Shown: positions 35,772 to 47,922 of the stretch, piece by piece
Numbering within the stretch: the first letter of the stretch is position 1
Layout of the letters: every line of letters begins with the position of its first letter
Origin: Macrotrachela quadricornifera
Lineage: Eukaryota; Rotifera; Eurotatoria; Philodinida; Philodinidae
DNA: 64,000 nucleotides
NCBI GenBank assembly: GCA_022393335.1
Contig: JAJEKB010020415.1
Span: forward strand, 426,814-490,813
Reading direction: 5' to 3'
Notes under the pieces: generated by a model
What the model was told of the DNA's origin: nothing
Database searches by the model: none
The model's input: the letters and a program-made list of their open reading frames with translations, nothing else
Program-made: the position numbers and the translations under genes

Positions 35772-36550
35772 GTACGAATGTTCACGAAAGAGGAAAGTCT
35801 AACGAATGATTTTCTTTTAAACATTTTCATATGCGTCCATAAAGTAAAATACCTAAAGCATTGGAATAGAAGGCATAGAAGAATACTTAAATGAATTATC
35901 TCACACAAATATGTCTGTTTATTATGCATGTTAATTTCTATTTATTGTTTCTTTATATATAGAATAACTATTTAAAAAAATCTTTATATTTATAAAATAA
36001 ATGTAAAATAAATAATAATAGACAAAATTTATTTCCTGTAAAAACAGAGTTTTGTTGCGCCTTTAAATAGCTCATGAAGAACTTTGCTATAACATATTTG
36101 AATACTACCAAAACTAAATCTCATGCAATCAGTTTTTCACGATGAATCTAAATATATTGGTTTCATAATGCAAATTGAATAGGAAAAGTGTTTTCAATCT
36201 TCAAAATGGCTCAAGTTTTTAGTGTAAAAAAATTGTTTTTTTGAAAGTATGGATCATACAGGAGTATTGAAAAGACTTGCAGTTTTTTGTGAAAAATCTT
36301 TCTAAAAAAAAAATTAAATTATATATATTCTTAGCCAGTGTGATGAGCTCTGATTTTATATTTTTCGCACCTTACATCAACAATCACTATTGATTTCATC
36401 AAAGCATGTTTTCGTTTTCACTAAAAGTTTTCTCTTATAAAATTCATATTTTACGTCTTGAAAAAGTTTTTTCTTAAAAATATTTGGAAATAAAATAAGG
36501 AAAACTTTATTTTTATTAAAAAAATATTTATTTGTAGAAAAACAAGCAAT
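35772..36550. other. Intergenic, nothing recognised
   Basis: AT-rich DNA between the hAT right end and the 3' end of the TRIP13 gene. No gene or repeat pair seen. Confidence 0.4.
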
Positions 36551-38456
36551 TTATTGATTATTAAATTGTTGTAAATAATTATTTGTATTTTTATGATATA
36601 TTAATTGTTGATGCATAGCTTTAAAAAGTTGTTCTGAATGAATAAAATTATCAAATTGTTGAATATGTGAAAAAGCAATCATTGGTAATTTTCTTAATGT
36701 TCTACCACTAAGACCATGACTTAATTTTGCTAAATTCCATAATTTATCTTTTATATCTTCTGTTTGAATTTGTGAATAAATAAGATTTTTTTCAATTAAT
36801 TCATAAAAACAAGCACGATAAATATGATATATTGTTTTAATTGATGGTGGTCCAATAAATAAAATTAAATCTGAACGATCAATTAAAGCTTGATCAATAA
36901 TTTCAATTAAATTCGATGTTGTTAATATAAGTATATTTGAAAATGATTTTAAACGATCAATTTGTGTTAAAAGTGTATTAACAACACGTAACATATCAGA
37001 TGGTTCATTTGATGATAATGATGATGTTCGAGATATTGATAATGATTCAATTTCATCAATAAGAATTATAACAAATGTTAATGGATCATAACATATTCTT
37101 GTTATATCATCAAAAAATCTTGATAAATTATGTGATGATTCAGAAAACCATTTTGAAAATAATGAACCAGCATTTAATTCATAAAAATAAAATCGTGAAA
37201 ATAATTCTTTCATTCGAATTGATACTTTTTGTGCTAAACCTTTACATAATGTTGTTTTACCACAACCTTATAAGAAAAATAAATACAAATTCAGATACTG
37301 AGTACTGGCTTGTATCAAAAATTCTTAAAACTATTTTACATTCATGTTATTATACGAATTCAGTACTACATCTGATTGAAAAACTTGAGCAAACCTTTAT
37401 ATTTTTGGTATGTTCCAAGTATTAAAAACGAATTTTAAAATACAAAATATTTCCTAAATTTTATCTAAAAAATACTGATCTATTCGACTGTTCATAATTA
37501 TTAAGAAAATGACAGTTGTCAGAACCCTTGTTAATAAGTGATAATTATTATCAAAAATGAAAAATTGAGATGTTACCATCCTGTAGGCAGTATTTCCGTA
37601 AAAGAAATTCTTTTTTTTTCTTTTAGATCATATCATAATTGTAGGTCGGGTCAAAAGAATATATATTAATTTCAAAGTATAATAAAAAAAAAACAAAATC
37701 TCACCAGGTGGTCCATAAAGAAGAATTGTTTGATTACAATGAATAACAGTTCTATCAATATTAGCTTTATCAAATCTAATAACAGTAAAAACATATTGCA
37801 TTAATTGAGATTTTAATGGTAAATCAAATTCAAGTGTTTCCCAAAGTGATTCAAATTGATAATGAGGTAAAGACCATCGACAACCTAAATTTTGTTTTTC
37901 TCCTTCATTTGTTATTTCATGAATAAATGGATGATCATCTTTTGTTTTATATAAAATAATATTCATTGAATTAATTTCTTTTGTTTTTATTTTATTTTCT
38001 TCAAAATCTCCAATATAGATTTTATTAACATATTCATTAAGAAATGGTTCAGTTAGAAATGAATTAAATATTAATGAACGATTTAATTCATCTATAATTA
38101 AAAAAAAAAAAAAAGAATTTCTTTTTTTTTCTTTATATTTAAAAATAAAAATAAAAACCTTGTTTTTGAACAAATTGATAAACTTGATGTGCAAGTTGAT
38201 CAAGTAAATTTTCTGGTAATATACGACAATTAACTTCAGTAAAAAATCCATTTGCAAATGCTTGAGCTAATAATGGAATTGCTTTTTGAATTTGTTCATT
38301 TTTAAAATGAGTTTTTTCAATAGAAATTCCATCATTATGACCATCTAAAGATATTTTTAATTTATTTATTTTTGATCGAGATGATTTTTTAGATTTTTGA
38401 TTTCGTTTATTTATTTTATTTTGTGTTGAAGATGTTACTGACATTGTTTCTCGCAT
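36551..38456 (-). CDS. TRIP13: TRIP13/PCH2-type AAA+ ATPase (pachytene checkpoint protein 2)
   Basis: Exons 38456-38159, 38091-37705 and 37266-36551 (introns 67 and 438 nt) give 466 aa, close to the family length. The protein remodels HORMA-domain proteins (Mad2, HORMADs) in checkpoint silencing and meiosis. The Walker A motif GPPGCGKT (226-233) is restored exactly by splicing across intron 2. Walker B is ILIDEIES (Asp299, Glu300), sensor 1 is LTTSN (347), followed by DRSDL, FIGPPS and a SGRTLRKLP sensor-2 block near the C-terminus. SLFSKWFSES and RVVNTLLTQID are characteristic of TRIP13. The N-terminal Lys/Ser-rich stretch is an extension. All catalytic residues are present. The start is the first ATG; MSVTS four codons later is an alternative. 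Confidence 0.92.
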
Positions 38457-40572
38457 ATTTAGATTTAAATCATAAATGAATAATAACTAATAGAAATTAA
38501 TAAAATATTTATTCAAATACGCGCCTTTTTATTTTAAATAAAAAAAATTCGAATTATATTACGAATATTTTGTTTATTTTTCAAAGGCATTCGAAATAAC
38601 TAATCTATCTAGAAGATTTATGTCTTTATTGTATACTCAAATTGTAGCTAATTATTGATGCAGAATGAATGAAGGAAGATGATGACACGAACAAATAAGT
38701 ATGTCACGATGCATCGGATGTAGCAAATTTATGATCTTTACTGTCATTTATGTCACTAGTGTATCGTAAAAGCCATTTATAGAATAGATATTTAATGAAT
38801 TAGAATTAAAGCACATATTTTGCACTTTTTGTTCTCCAAGGATGAAAGACATATTTGGCATATTTAAAACATTATTAATTATGAACCGATTGATTGCTAT
38901 AATATAAGTTATTTTAAACAAGAAAATTTTATAATAAGATTTACTCATTGATTTTCAATTTAAATTTTATTATAATTTTCTTAGTCTTATGTTGACAAAG
39001 ATCGAACAGTAAATATTAAATCTAGAGTAGAAATTGTTTTTTTATTTTTGTCCACTTTAATTGAATATATGCACTCGTTGAACGATCATTATCGAAAATC
39101 ATAAAGGTCAGAAAAACAAGTTAAGGTCAATATAATTCTATATAGCTACCATATGCATAACTTCAGAAATTTATACTAAAAAACCTATAAGTCACGTTAG
39201 AACAATTCAAAAAGAAAACATTATCTTCAATATAAACATAAATAAATACTTTTTATAAATTGATTTAATTCGTTGCAATACTTTTTCTACATATTTCTCT
39301 CTTATATTTATGTATATATATATCACAGAATATCGATAGCACGTATGAAATGGTTATCTGTAACACTGTTCTATGTTAATATACGCTTATAATTGACAAC
39401 AGTGATATATATATTGGAGAAGATAAATTGCTGACACAATACAAAGGATAAAAGATATAGATATAGAATAAGGACATATTAAAGAAGGCTATTTAACAAA
39501 TAATAAATATTCTTATTTATTTTATACTTATTCTAATCTAATTCTTATTTTTCTCTATTTCAATATATATTCGAATAAAAGATAGACTATATAGAATCAT
39601 TTTTATTGATGGTAGTATAGTTCTATTGTATTAACTGTTCTTGTCAACATTTATTATTGAAAACTTCTTTATTTAGCTGAACCAAGTAGAAATATTCAAT
39701 TAGTTTTTTTTTCTCTGTTAAACAATAATAATTTTATTTATCATAGATGTCATATATACAAAAAAAAAAAAGAATCTTGATAATTTTTTCTTGAAGAAAT
39801 TTTACAAACATTTATATGCAGATATACAATTCGATATAAAAAGAATAAAAAATGCTATTAATTCTACTTGTATTATTCCTAAAGTTTTTTTTTGTCATTC
39901 TCTCAGATATAAAGAATATTTGACATGTATTTTTCTTATCTGAGACTAGAGAGGGTGATAAATTGATAAATTTTATATGTAAATTGGTTAAGTAAATTTT
40001 TCGATTATATTCGATAATTAACTTTCACAAAATGAATTTATTTTTAAAATATATTATCAATCTTAGAGATATCTTTTTAATGTTCGGATAAAATCTGTTG
40101 TTAATAAGAACATATATATGAACTGATTTTTTTTTTCTTATAATATAAAATCTAATTTATATCTATAAATTAATAATAGATTAAAGCTGAAATTTGATAA
40201 TAGAATCGATAATTTCATTCTTTTTTTTTCCTTTATTAATTAAAATGTTCAATGAACAGTATTATGTTCATATGTCAAATTGAATATAATATTTCTCTCG
40301 ATGATCAAACAAATCCTAAACAATAAACATTGTCGAATGTCATGTTATTAGAAATGTATCACTACATACATTATTTCTATTAATCAATGTGCCCATGTGT
40401 TTTTCATATGTCTTTTCCTTATTCAAAGATCATCCAACATACTATATTCATTAATTATTCGGTTAGATGATGATGATCAATCGAATAACAATCACATTAT
40501 TTATCTGTTGTGTTATTTATTTTAAAAATAAATTTTTTTTTTATTTATTTAAATAAAACAACAAGAATGATT
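38457..40572. other. Intergenic, no gene recognised
   Basis: 2.1 kb of AT-rich DNA between the TRIP13 start and the 3' end of the aminergic receptor. It holds short A/T runs and TATATA tracts near 39310 and 39400, but no open frame with codon structure and no repeat pair. It should hold the TRIP13 promoter and the receptor 3' UTR. Confidence 0.45.
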
Positions 40573-42319
40573 TCATCGTGAAAAAGTTAAATATTTTATA
40601 CAAGATCGGAATAATTTAACATAAGCTCGTCGATATTTAATTTGTATAAATGGATAAAGAAATGGATTACATGTTGAATTCATCCATAATAACCAAAATG
40701 ATATTTCAAATATAATATTTGATATATTTACACCAGCTGTTGATGCTGTTGCACAAATAACATAAGGAAATAAAAATATAAGAAAAACAATAACAAGAAT
40801 AAATAAAGATCGTGCAGCTTTTCTATCACGAATTATTCGTGATTGTCCTTGTCTATATGTTCGACATTTATTTCTTGATTTATTTGATAAATTTATTTCA
40901 TCTAATATTGGTCTTGATACTTCAAATTCACTTTCAATTTGATATTCAATAAATGAATCATTACAATAATTACGTGAAACAGAATAATTAACATTTGTTG
41001 ATTGTCGAGATAAAAATAGAATTGGTGATGATTTCGGAGATTTTTTTAAACTTTTTTTATATAAATAATTATTTCGTGAAGATATTTTTCTATAAAACAA
41101 AAAAAATTTAAATAAAACAAAACAAACTAATCTATTAAATATACTTATTTAAAGATTTTTTCGAACTACTTGATGATAAATATGTAATTGTATTTTGAGA
41201 TTTATTCTTATATTTATTAAATAAATCCGGAAGATTTTTATTTGATGAAGTTGTTTGAATAATATTTTCATTTTCTTCAAGTATTATTGATGGACAACGT
41301 TCTATTGAATTTATTTTCTGTTTAGATAATATTGACATATGTTGATCATCTTCCGCGGTATCTTTACTTGTTCCTAATGGAGATGAAACAATATTTTCTT
41401 CTTTCCCTTTTATTATACATTGACTAAATGACATAAAACGACTCATTTTTCTACTACGTCTCCATATATTTAACATTATTAACATATTAAGTACACATAA
41501 TACAATAAATGGCCAAATAAAATAATTAAATTGTGCTATTAACATATATATAAATGAATTATTATAATCACCTGAACAATCACTACGAGTCATATTTGTT
41601 ATATTAGTTTTTTTATCAAATAAACTTAATAACCATATACCAGGAGCAAAATTTACTAAAATAAATCTTAATTCCATTTAGGTTTTTTTTTGTTTTTAAT
41701 AATTTCTGACTTACTAAAAGAAAGACACCAAACAGCTCCCATTACTAAATAAACAAAATGTTGTTTGACGTATTTTCGATAAGATATGGGATAAGCAATA
41801 GACCAATAACGATTAATACTTATCGCTACAATATTAATAACACTTGCCATTGTTGCAACATCATCCATTGTAACCTATTCATACATTGATTATTTATTAA
41901 TCAATCAATTATTTTAATCGAGTATATTTACCCAGATTTTACAAAAAAGACGTCCAAATGGCCATGATTGTGTTATACTAAATCGCAAGAGAATAACAAA
42001 AGATTATGAAATATTTAATAAAAAAACAAACCTGAATGGAATATAAAATGGAATACAGAAAAACCCAACAAGAAAATCGGCAATTGCCATATTTAATATA
42101 AAATAATCTTTTTTTTTATTTAAACAAAAAGAAATTAATTTAAAAAATTTTTTTTGATCAAATATAATTACCATTAATTGTACGTAATTTATTGTCACAA
42201 TAAAAAGCCAAAAGTACAACAATATTTCCAAGAGCTGTTATTAAAGCAATAAGACTTAAACAAATTCCAATAAAAATAGATATAATGATTGATGATGAGT
42301 TTGTTATTGTCATTGTCAT
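40573..42319 (-). CDS. Aminergic-type GPCR (histamine/muscarinic-like), six exons
   Basis: Exons 42319-42172, 42107-42032, 41977-41932, 41874-41715, 41655-41145 and 41089-40573 give 485 aa; all five joins keep phase. TM1 has GNIVVLLAF and TM2 YFILNMAIADFLVG. The cysteine before TM3 is present (FCKIW). Asp94 sits exactly 18 residues before Arg112, the amine-binding Asp position. The TM3 end is NRY rather than DRY. A long third loop (about 190-390) is Ser/Lys-rich. TM6 begins RKAARSLFILVIV, and TM7 reads SFWLLWMNSTCNPFLYPF, most like histamine H3/H4 or muscarinic receptors. TM6 lacks the usual CWxP and has LFPYV. It probably senses a biogenic amine and couples to a G protein; which amine cannot be told. 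The start is the first ATG in frame. Confidence 0.88.
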
Positions 42320-43583
42320 CGTTATATCAGCAAAGGACAACTGTTGAAGGATACATTAGTTTCTATTTTTATTCAAAAAAAAAAAAAAAAAATTGTTATT
42401 AATAATCAATCATTAATGCAAATATTTCTTATTATGAAAATAAAAAAATTGTGTTCGTTATAATATGTAAAAATAAAAAAAAGAATGAATAATTACTAAC
42501 TAAAAGTTCGACTGTTCGGAAGACATCCGTTTTTTAACAAACGGAAACAAGAATCGACTTTAACGCTAATTTAACTCAACAGGATTCTTGTTTTTTTTTT
42601 TTTTGACTTTATTTATACTTGACAAGAGCTGTACTTAACAACATAATGATTATTTTTTTTATTTTCTCAAGATATTTTCCAGTAAATTCTTTTCTCTTCT
42701 TCTTCTTCTTTTTTTTTAATAAAATATAATTAAAGAAGATAATTCATTACCTTGTTTAAATTGAAAAATTTTCATTTTTTTAAGGGGATAAAATATTTTG
42801 CTTGATAATATAAAAAGAATTTAATTAGATAAGATGATCAACGGTTGTCGTTTTTTTCTCTCCACTTTAATTCATTGTCATAATCGGTTAATCATGTCTT
42901 CGAGCGTTCCATCAATCTATCTTGTTAACTTTGGCAGTTGTCGCTTCTTACAAAGACAACTAATATGACCAATATATTTCGTCTAGAAAAGACCTTTTCC
43001 TTGGTTCTCTCTCTCTCTCTCTCTCTCTCGTTCTTTCTCTGAGTTTGTTCGACTGGAAAATAAGATGAGGCCTACAGTACTAAGTGCACTTTATTTTCTT
43101 GTTATCGACCGGAACTAAAACTATATTGTAAAAGTGATTTCCTCCTGTCATATCTACAGTTTTCATCAACTAAATCTTTCTCTTCACAATTGTCTTTTAG
43201 TCTAGCATAAACAATTTGATCTACTTTTTTTTTTCGTTGTATCAAAGATAGATATAACTCTATCAATAGAACAAAAAAAAGAATCGTTCGATTCCCTTTT
43301 TTTTTCTTGTTTTTCTGTTTATCAATAGATGTCATGTGTTAACTGAATAGAAATGATAATTCATTAATGACATCTATTTTATTATTTTCAATAAAATAAA
43401 AAACAAAAAACAAATTCATATTTAAAAAGCTGAAATATAAAAAAAGAAAATAATTTTTTTTAATCTTTATTTCTTTAAATAATAAACTGAATCATCATCA
43501 TCTTGCGAAAGAAAGACAGATTGATCAATCAATACATTTATTTACGTATTCCTAAATCAAAAGAAAACAAGAGTAAAGAAAAA
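42320..43583. promoter_or_regulatory. Divergent intergenic region between the aminergic receptor and LRRC47
   Basis: 1.26 kb between two divergent starts, so it should contain both promoters. It contains poly-A/T runs and a (CT)n microsatellite near 43009-43029. No individual promoter element can be assigned with confidence. Confidence 0.45.
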
Positions 43584-45473
43584 ATGGTTTGGCCTGAAGT
43601 TGAACAAGCATTATCAAATCATCGTTATGAATTAGTTTTATCTGGTGAGAAAATAAATAAACGTTTAGAAGAAAAAAATGAATTAGATCCAACAATATGG
43701 ACATTAAAACGATTAAATTTTCTTGAAATAAGTCAATGTTCATTACTTGAAACATTACCTAATGATATAAGTAAATTAATTAATTTATCAACATTAACAT
43801 TAACATTAAATAAATTATCTAATTTACCAAATCAAATAAAATATCTTGAAAATCTTCGTCATTTAAATTTATCAAATAATCAATTAATTAAATTAGATGA
43901 AGATTTATTTTTAAATTTAAATCATTTAGAAACATTAAATTTAAGTAATAATTTATTAGAAGAATTACCAAAATTTTCATCAGAAAATAATAAAAAACTA
44001 GCAATAGTTAATTTATCACATAATCATTTACAAATCTTACCAGATTTTCCATCTGAATTAGAAAATCTTTCACATATTGATTTATCATCAAATAAATTTC
44101 AAGATTTTCCAAATACATTATTACAATTACATTCATTAAAATATATTATTATTGATTCAAATCAATTAAAAGAAATTCCATGTGAATTAAGTCAATTACA
44201 TAAATTAAAAGGTTTTTTTGTTTTTTATTAATTAATCGATTTTATTTATAATTTTAATTTTATATATAGAACTTAAATTTAAATTAAATCCATTAAAAGA
44301 TAATCGATTAAAAAAATTAATGGAACAAGATAAATTAAAAGCTGTTTTAGAATATTTATCTAAACAATGGAATGAACAACAAAAATCTACAGGAAAAAAT
44401 CCTCCACAAAAACAACAACAACAACAACAACAAATAAAACAAAATATTGAAATTCAAGATAAAATTGAAATATTACATTTTGATCATCCAGGAGATTTAA
44501 AAGGAAAACAAAGTTTGTTATTTTATTTGATCTGATTTTTTTTATTAATTTTTCTTTTTAGTTACAATTTTACCTCGAGTTATTAATATTCGTCCTCATA
44601 TATTATGTTGTATCGTTCGTAATATTGATTTATCAACACCAGGAAATTTAAAAAAATTTTTAAATCTACAAGTAAATTAAATAATCTCATATAGATTATA
44701 TTTATTCGTTTTTTTTTGTTAAGAATGAACTTCATGATGATATATGTCAAAAACGAACATTAGCAACAATTGGTACACATGATTTATCATTAATATCAGG
44801 AAATTTAGTTTATGATGCACGTAATCCAGATGAAATAGGCCTTATACCACTTGGTAAAGGTTCAAAATTAGTTTCAGCTAGAGATTTTTATGATCAATTA
44901 TGTCGAGATGCTGAACATGAAAGAAAATTAAAAAAACGAAATCAACTTTCAGGTCTTCATAAGTTAGTTTATTAAGATTTTATTTAAAAAAATAAAATCT
45001 TCTTTTTTTGTTTATTTATTATCTAAAAAAAAAGATATTTAACATTATTACAAGATCAAAATGAATTTCCTTGTTTATCTGATCAAGATCGTTATGTTAT
45101 ATCACTTCCACCATTAACAAATGCTGAACGAAGCAAAGTTAATATTCCTTTTTTTTAAAAAATTAAAATAAAAATTTGTTTTTTTTTTGTTAAATTTAAG
45201 TTAAGTCAAACAAGTGAATCAATATTAATTGAAATAACATCTGGACATTCAATGGATATATGTCGTCGTGTTATGGATTCATTATTACAACAAATGATTG
45301 AACTTGAATTAGGAAAAAAACAAATCGATTCAAATATTCGACAAATTTTAATATTACAACAAGTGAAAATTGTTGATGAAAAAGGACAATTAAAAACAAC
45401 ATATCCATCACGTACTGATCTTGATTGGAATGATACATATAAAAAACCTATTCTTATTGAAAGATTATCATAA
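43584..45473 (+). CDS. LRRC47: LRRC47 homologue: leucine-rich repeats plus B3/B4 tRNA-binding-like domain
   Basis: Exons 43584-44211, 44270-44512, 44562-44671, 44724-44962, 45035-45137 and 45201-45473 give 531 aa. The start is the ATG in AAAATGG giving MVWPEVEQAL, typical of LRRC47. About six leucine-rich repeats of 22-24 aa cover residues 50-210 (for example LRHLNLSNNQLIKL). A Lys-rich linker with a polyglutamine run from CAA repeats (near 44412) follows. The C-terminal half (about 285-531) is the B3/B4-like fold shared with the phenylalanyl-tRNA synthetase beta subunit (RPHILCCIVRNID, LSLISGNLVYDARNPDEIGLIPLG). The family is linked to translation, but its exact role is unsettled. The introns of 49-72 nt are typical of this genome. 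The next gene starts 105 bp downstream on the same strand. Confidence 0.88.
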
Positions 45474-45578
45474 TTTTAAAAAGAGAATAAAAAAAAAAAA
45501 TTTTTTTCTTTTCCTTTTTTGTTTTGATTTTGTTGTTTTGACATTTTAGATAATAAAATGAAATAGAATAGACGAGAA

Positions 45579-46902
45579 ATGAATTCTCGTCGATATAATA
45601 ATTCAATGTCGAATTCAGAATATAGAATTGATTTAACAACATTAAATAATATTGAAAATGTTGAAACACTTGGAGAAGAAATTATTCATCAAACACAATT
45701 AACAACATCACAGCCACAACCACAACCACCACCACCAACAACACCAAATGATATTAATAATGATCATCTTCATCAATTAATTAATTTATTAAAAGATAAT
45801 TTAACATCAACATTTCCTTTTGCACTTATTCTTATTCTTAAAGCTTTTTATGAACATTCAGCTGGTAAATCTATTTGAAGATGTAGAATATCATTATCGA
45901 AAACTAAATTCTTTTATTTATTCTAAGGTATATTAATGGTAATATTCTTTTCTGCAAGTATATATCATGCAAATACTGTTTTAGTTCATCAAGCTGCTTT
46001 GAAAGTAATAAAAACAAATTTTTTTTTGTTATATTTATATAAAATTGAAATGAAATTTTTTCAGTCATCTCGTAAATTATGGCCAATTATTCGAGTGATA
46101 ATAATTCTTGTACTTTCTTTAGTATTATTTCTTTATTTATTTCGTCAAGATAAATTTTATTTATGTTTAATATTTGCTCGTCCATCTTATACAAATTGGG
46201 ATATATGGACACTTCTATGGGTACTTTATTCAACATTTTGTATTGTTAAGTAAGTTAAATTAAAATATAAAAAAAAAAATTTTTTTTATTTTATTTTAAT
46301 ATAAATTTAAGAATGATGGTAATGATATTAAAAGGTTTATTAATTATAATTCCATTAAATAGTGATAAAGGAAAATATTGTTTAACATATCGTAAACGTG
46401 GATCATATTTTTCATTATTAGAATATTTATCTCAATTTTATATAAGTATATTAACAATTCGTCCATGGATACATTTTATAACGGATAATAATCAAGGACA
46501 TGCTTTATTTTCATCATTTCTACTTTTTTTTTATATAACTATTAAATTATTTAATTTATATAAATCAATATTACAATTACGTCAATCAATAAATGAAGTA
46601 TTTCAAACACTTCCTTTTCCATCAGCATCAATAAATGAATTAAGAGAAACAATGTGTCCGATTTGTCAATCAGAATATCAAGATCCTATTATATTAACAT
46701 GCAAAGTAAATTTATTTTTATTTTCTTTTTTATTGAATAATATATATATATATATTGTGTATATTAGCATGTATTTTGTGAAGAATGTGTAACATCATGG
46801 CTTGATCGAAATGCCTCATGTCCACTATGTCGATGTAAATTACCAATAGGACAAGCAAATTTTCGTGATGGATTTACTTCAGGATATCTTATTTGGTACT
46901 AA
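45579..46902 (+). CDS. RNFT1: RNFT1/RNFT2-type RING finger transmembrane E3 ubiquitin ligase
   Basis: Exons 45579-45864, 45928-46004, 46065-46249, 46312-46705 and 46768-46902 give 358 aa. A polar N-terminus with a Pro/Gln run is followed by several membrane helices (FPFALILILKAFYEHSAG, LMVIFFSASIYHAN, VIIILVLSLVLFLYLF and others). A C-terminal RING finger follows: CPIC in exon 4, then HVFCEECVTSW and CPLC in exon 5, so the RING is completed only by splicing. The final FRDGFTSGYLIWY resembles the conserved end of RNFT proteins. It should ubiquitinate proteins at the ER membrane. RNFT1 versus RNFT2 is not resolved. The start lies 105 bp after the LRRC47 stop. Confidence 0.85.
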
Positions 46903-47162
46903 ACTATTTCTTTTCTTTTTATTTTAAATAAAATTATAGAAAAAAAAATAATATTAATAATGAATTGATCTTATATTAATTATTTTATGAAAAAATATTT
47001 CATTAACGCATTTTGTATTTTACGAAATAAATATGTAACGAAATTCATTTTTCTAATATTATAGAATTTAATCTTTCTTTCTTGTTTACTTTTCTTATTA
47101 ATAAATCTTGGTCATAATTCTATTCTTTCTTAGAATCAGTATAGCGCAATCGAATTTGTTTT

Positions 47163-47571
47163 GTGGAACTCACATATAAAAAATGTGAGTGTAAGTTTTA
47201 AGTCGAAGTTTTGCGGCTCCCCTCCCCTCCCCCCCTCCATTACAAGCAGGCACGATACAGAAATTGGTTCCTATGTTTATTTATCTGCAGGGCTGTCGCG
47301 ACCGGGGAGGAGGGGGGATGCCTCCCCCAATCTTGAGAAATTTTCTTTTTTTTGCTCGACAATTTTTAAAAAATTTTCAGAAATCCTTCAAAAATTTCTA
47401 AAATTCTCCAAAAATCTCGACAAATTTTTAGTAAATCTGTAATTTTTTTTTCAAAATTTCGATAATTTATAGACACTTTAAAAAAAATTTTTGTCCCCTC
47501 TCCAATCTTTCGCCCCTCGCGACAGCCCTGTTTATCTGAGGCTCAATTGTTTAAAAATATGTGAGTTCCAC
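47163..47571. repeat. Short element with GTGGAACTCACATA inverted ends, holding a hAT MITE
   Basis: GTGGAACTCACATA (47163-47176) is matched by its complement at 47558-47571. Without the inserted MITE the element is about 160 bp. Further out, AGCGCAATC and GACTGCGCT form a weaker second inverted pair. No target duplication could be fixed. Confidence 0.6.
47288..47530. mobile_element. Non-autonomous hAT MITE, 243 bp, perfect 8-bp target duplication
   Basis: Perfect 14-bp inverted ends CAGGGCTGTCGCGA / TCGCGACAGCCCTG, flanked on both sides by TTTATCTG (47280-47287; 47531-47538). CAGGG ends with an 8-bp duplication are diagnostic of hAT. The interior is a run of AAATTTT-rich sequence and encodes nothing. 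It is a different family from the MITE at 9333. Confidence 0.92.
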
Positions 47572-47922
47572 ATTTTAGTCCCAAAGGGACTGCGCTGACA
47601 AGCTTTTTCACTTAAATAAAAACTTTGAATGAATTACAGTTTTAAAAAAAACATTGTAGCAGGCATTCGTTTTAAGTATTTTGCACCTAAGCAACACTAT
47701 GGGAGTCCTTTAAAAGAGCTTCGAAGCATAGCGCAGACTAAGATTCTTAGTCTCGTTTTTTCTTGAGAGAATATTTTATTCATACTTATATTTGTTTAGT
47801 TCTGTTACTTATAAAAGAAAAGAATAGGAAGAAGAAAAAAGTGACACATGTTGTTTTTTATTTACCTTGGTTTTTTCCAAATTGATGACAATTTCGAAAA
47901 ATTTTCTTTATTATTCATAAAA

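Noticed and set aside
43584..46902. LRRC47 and RNFT genes as an operon
   Set aside because: They are on the same strand and 105 bp apart, but each has ordinary gene structure. No trans-splice acceptor evidence could be singled out, so co-transcription is not claimed.
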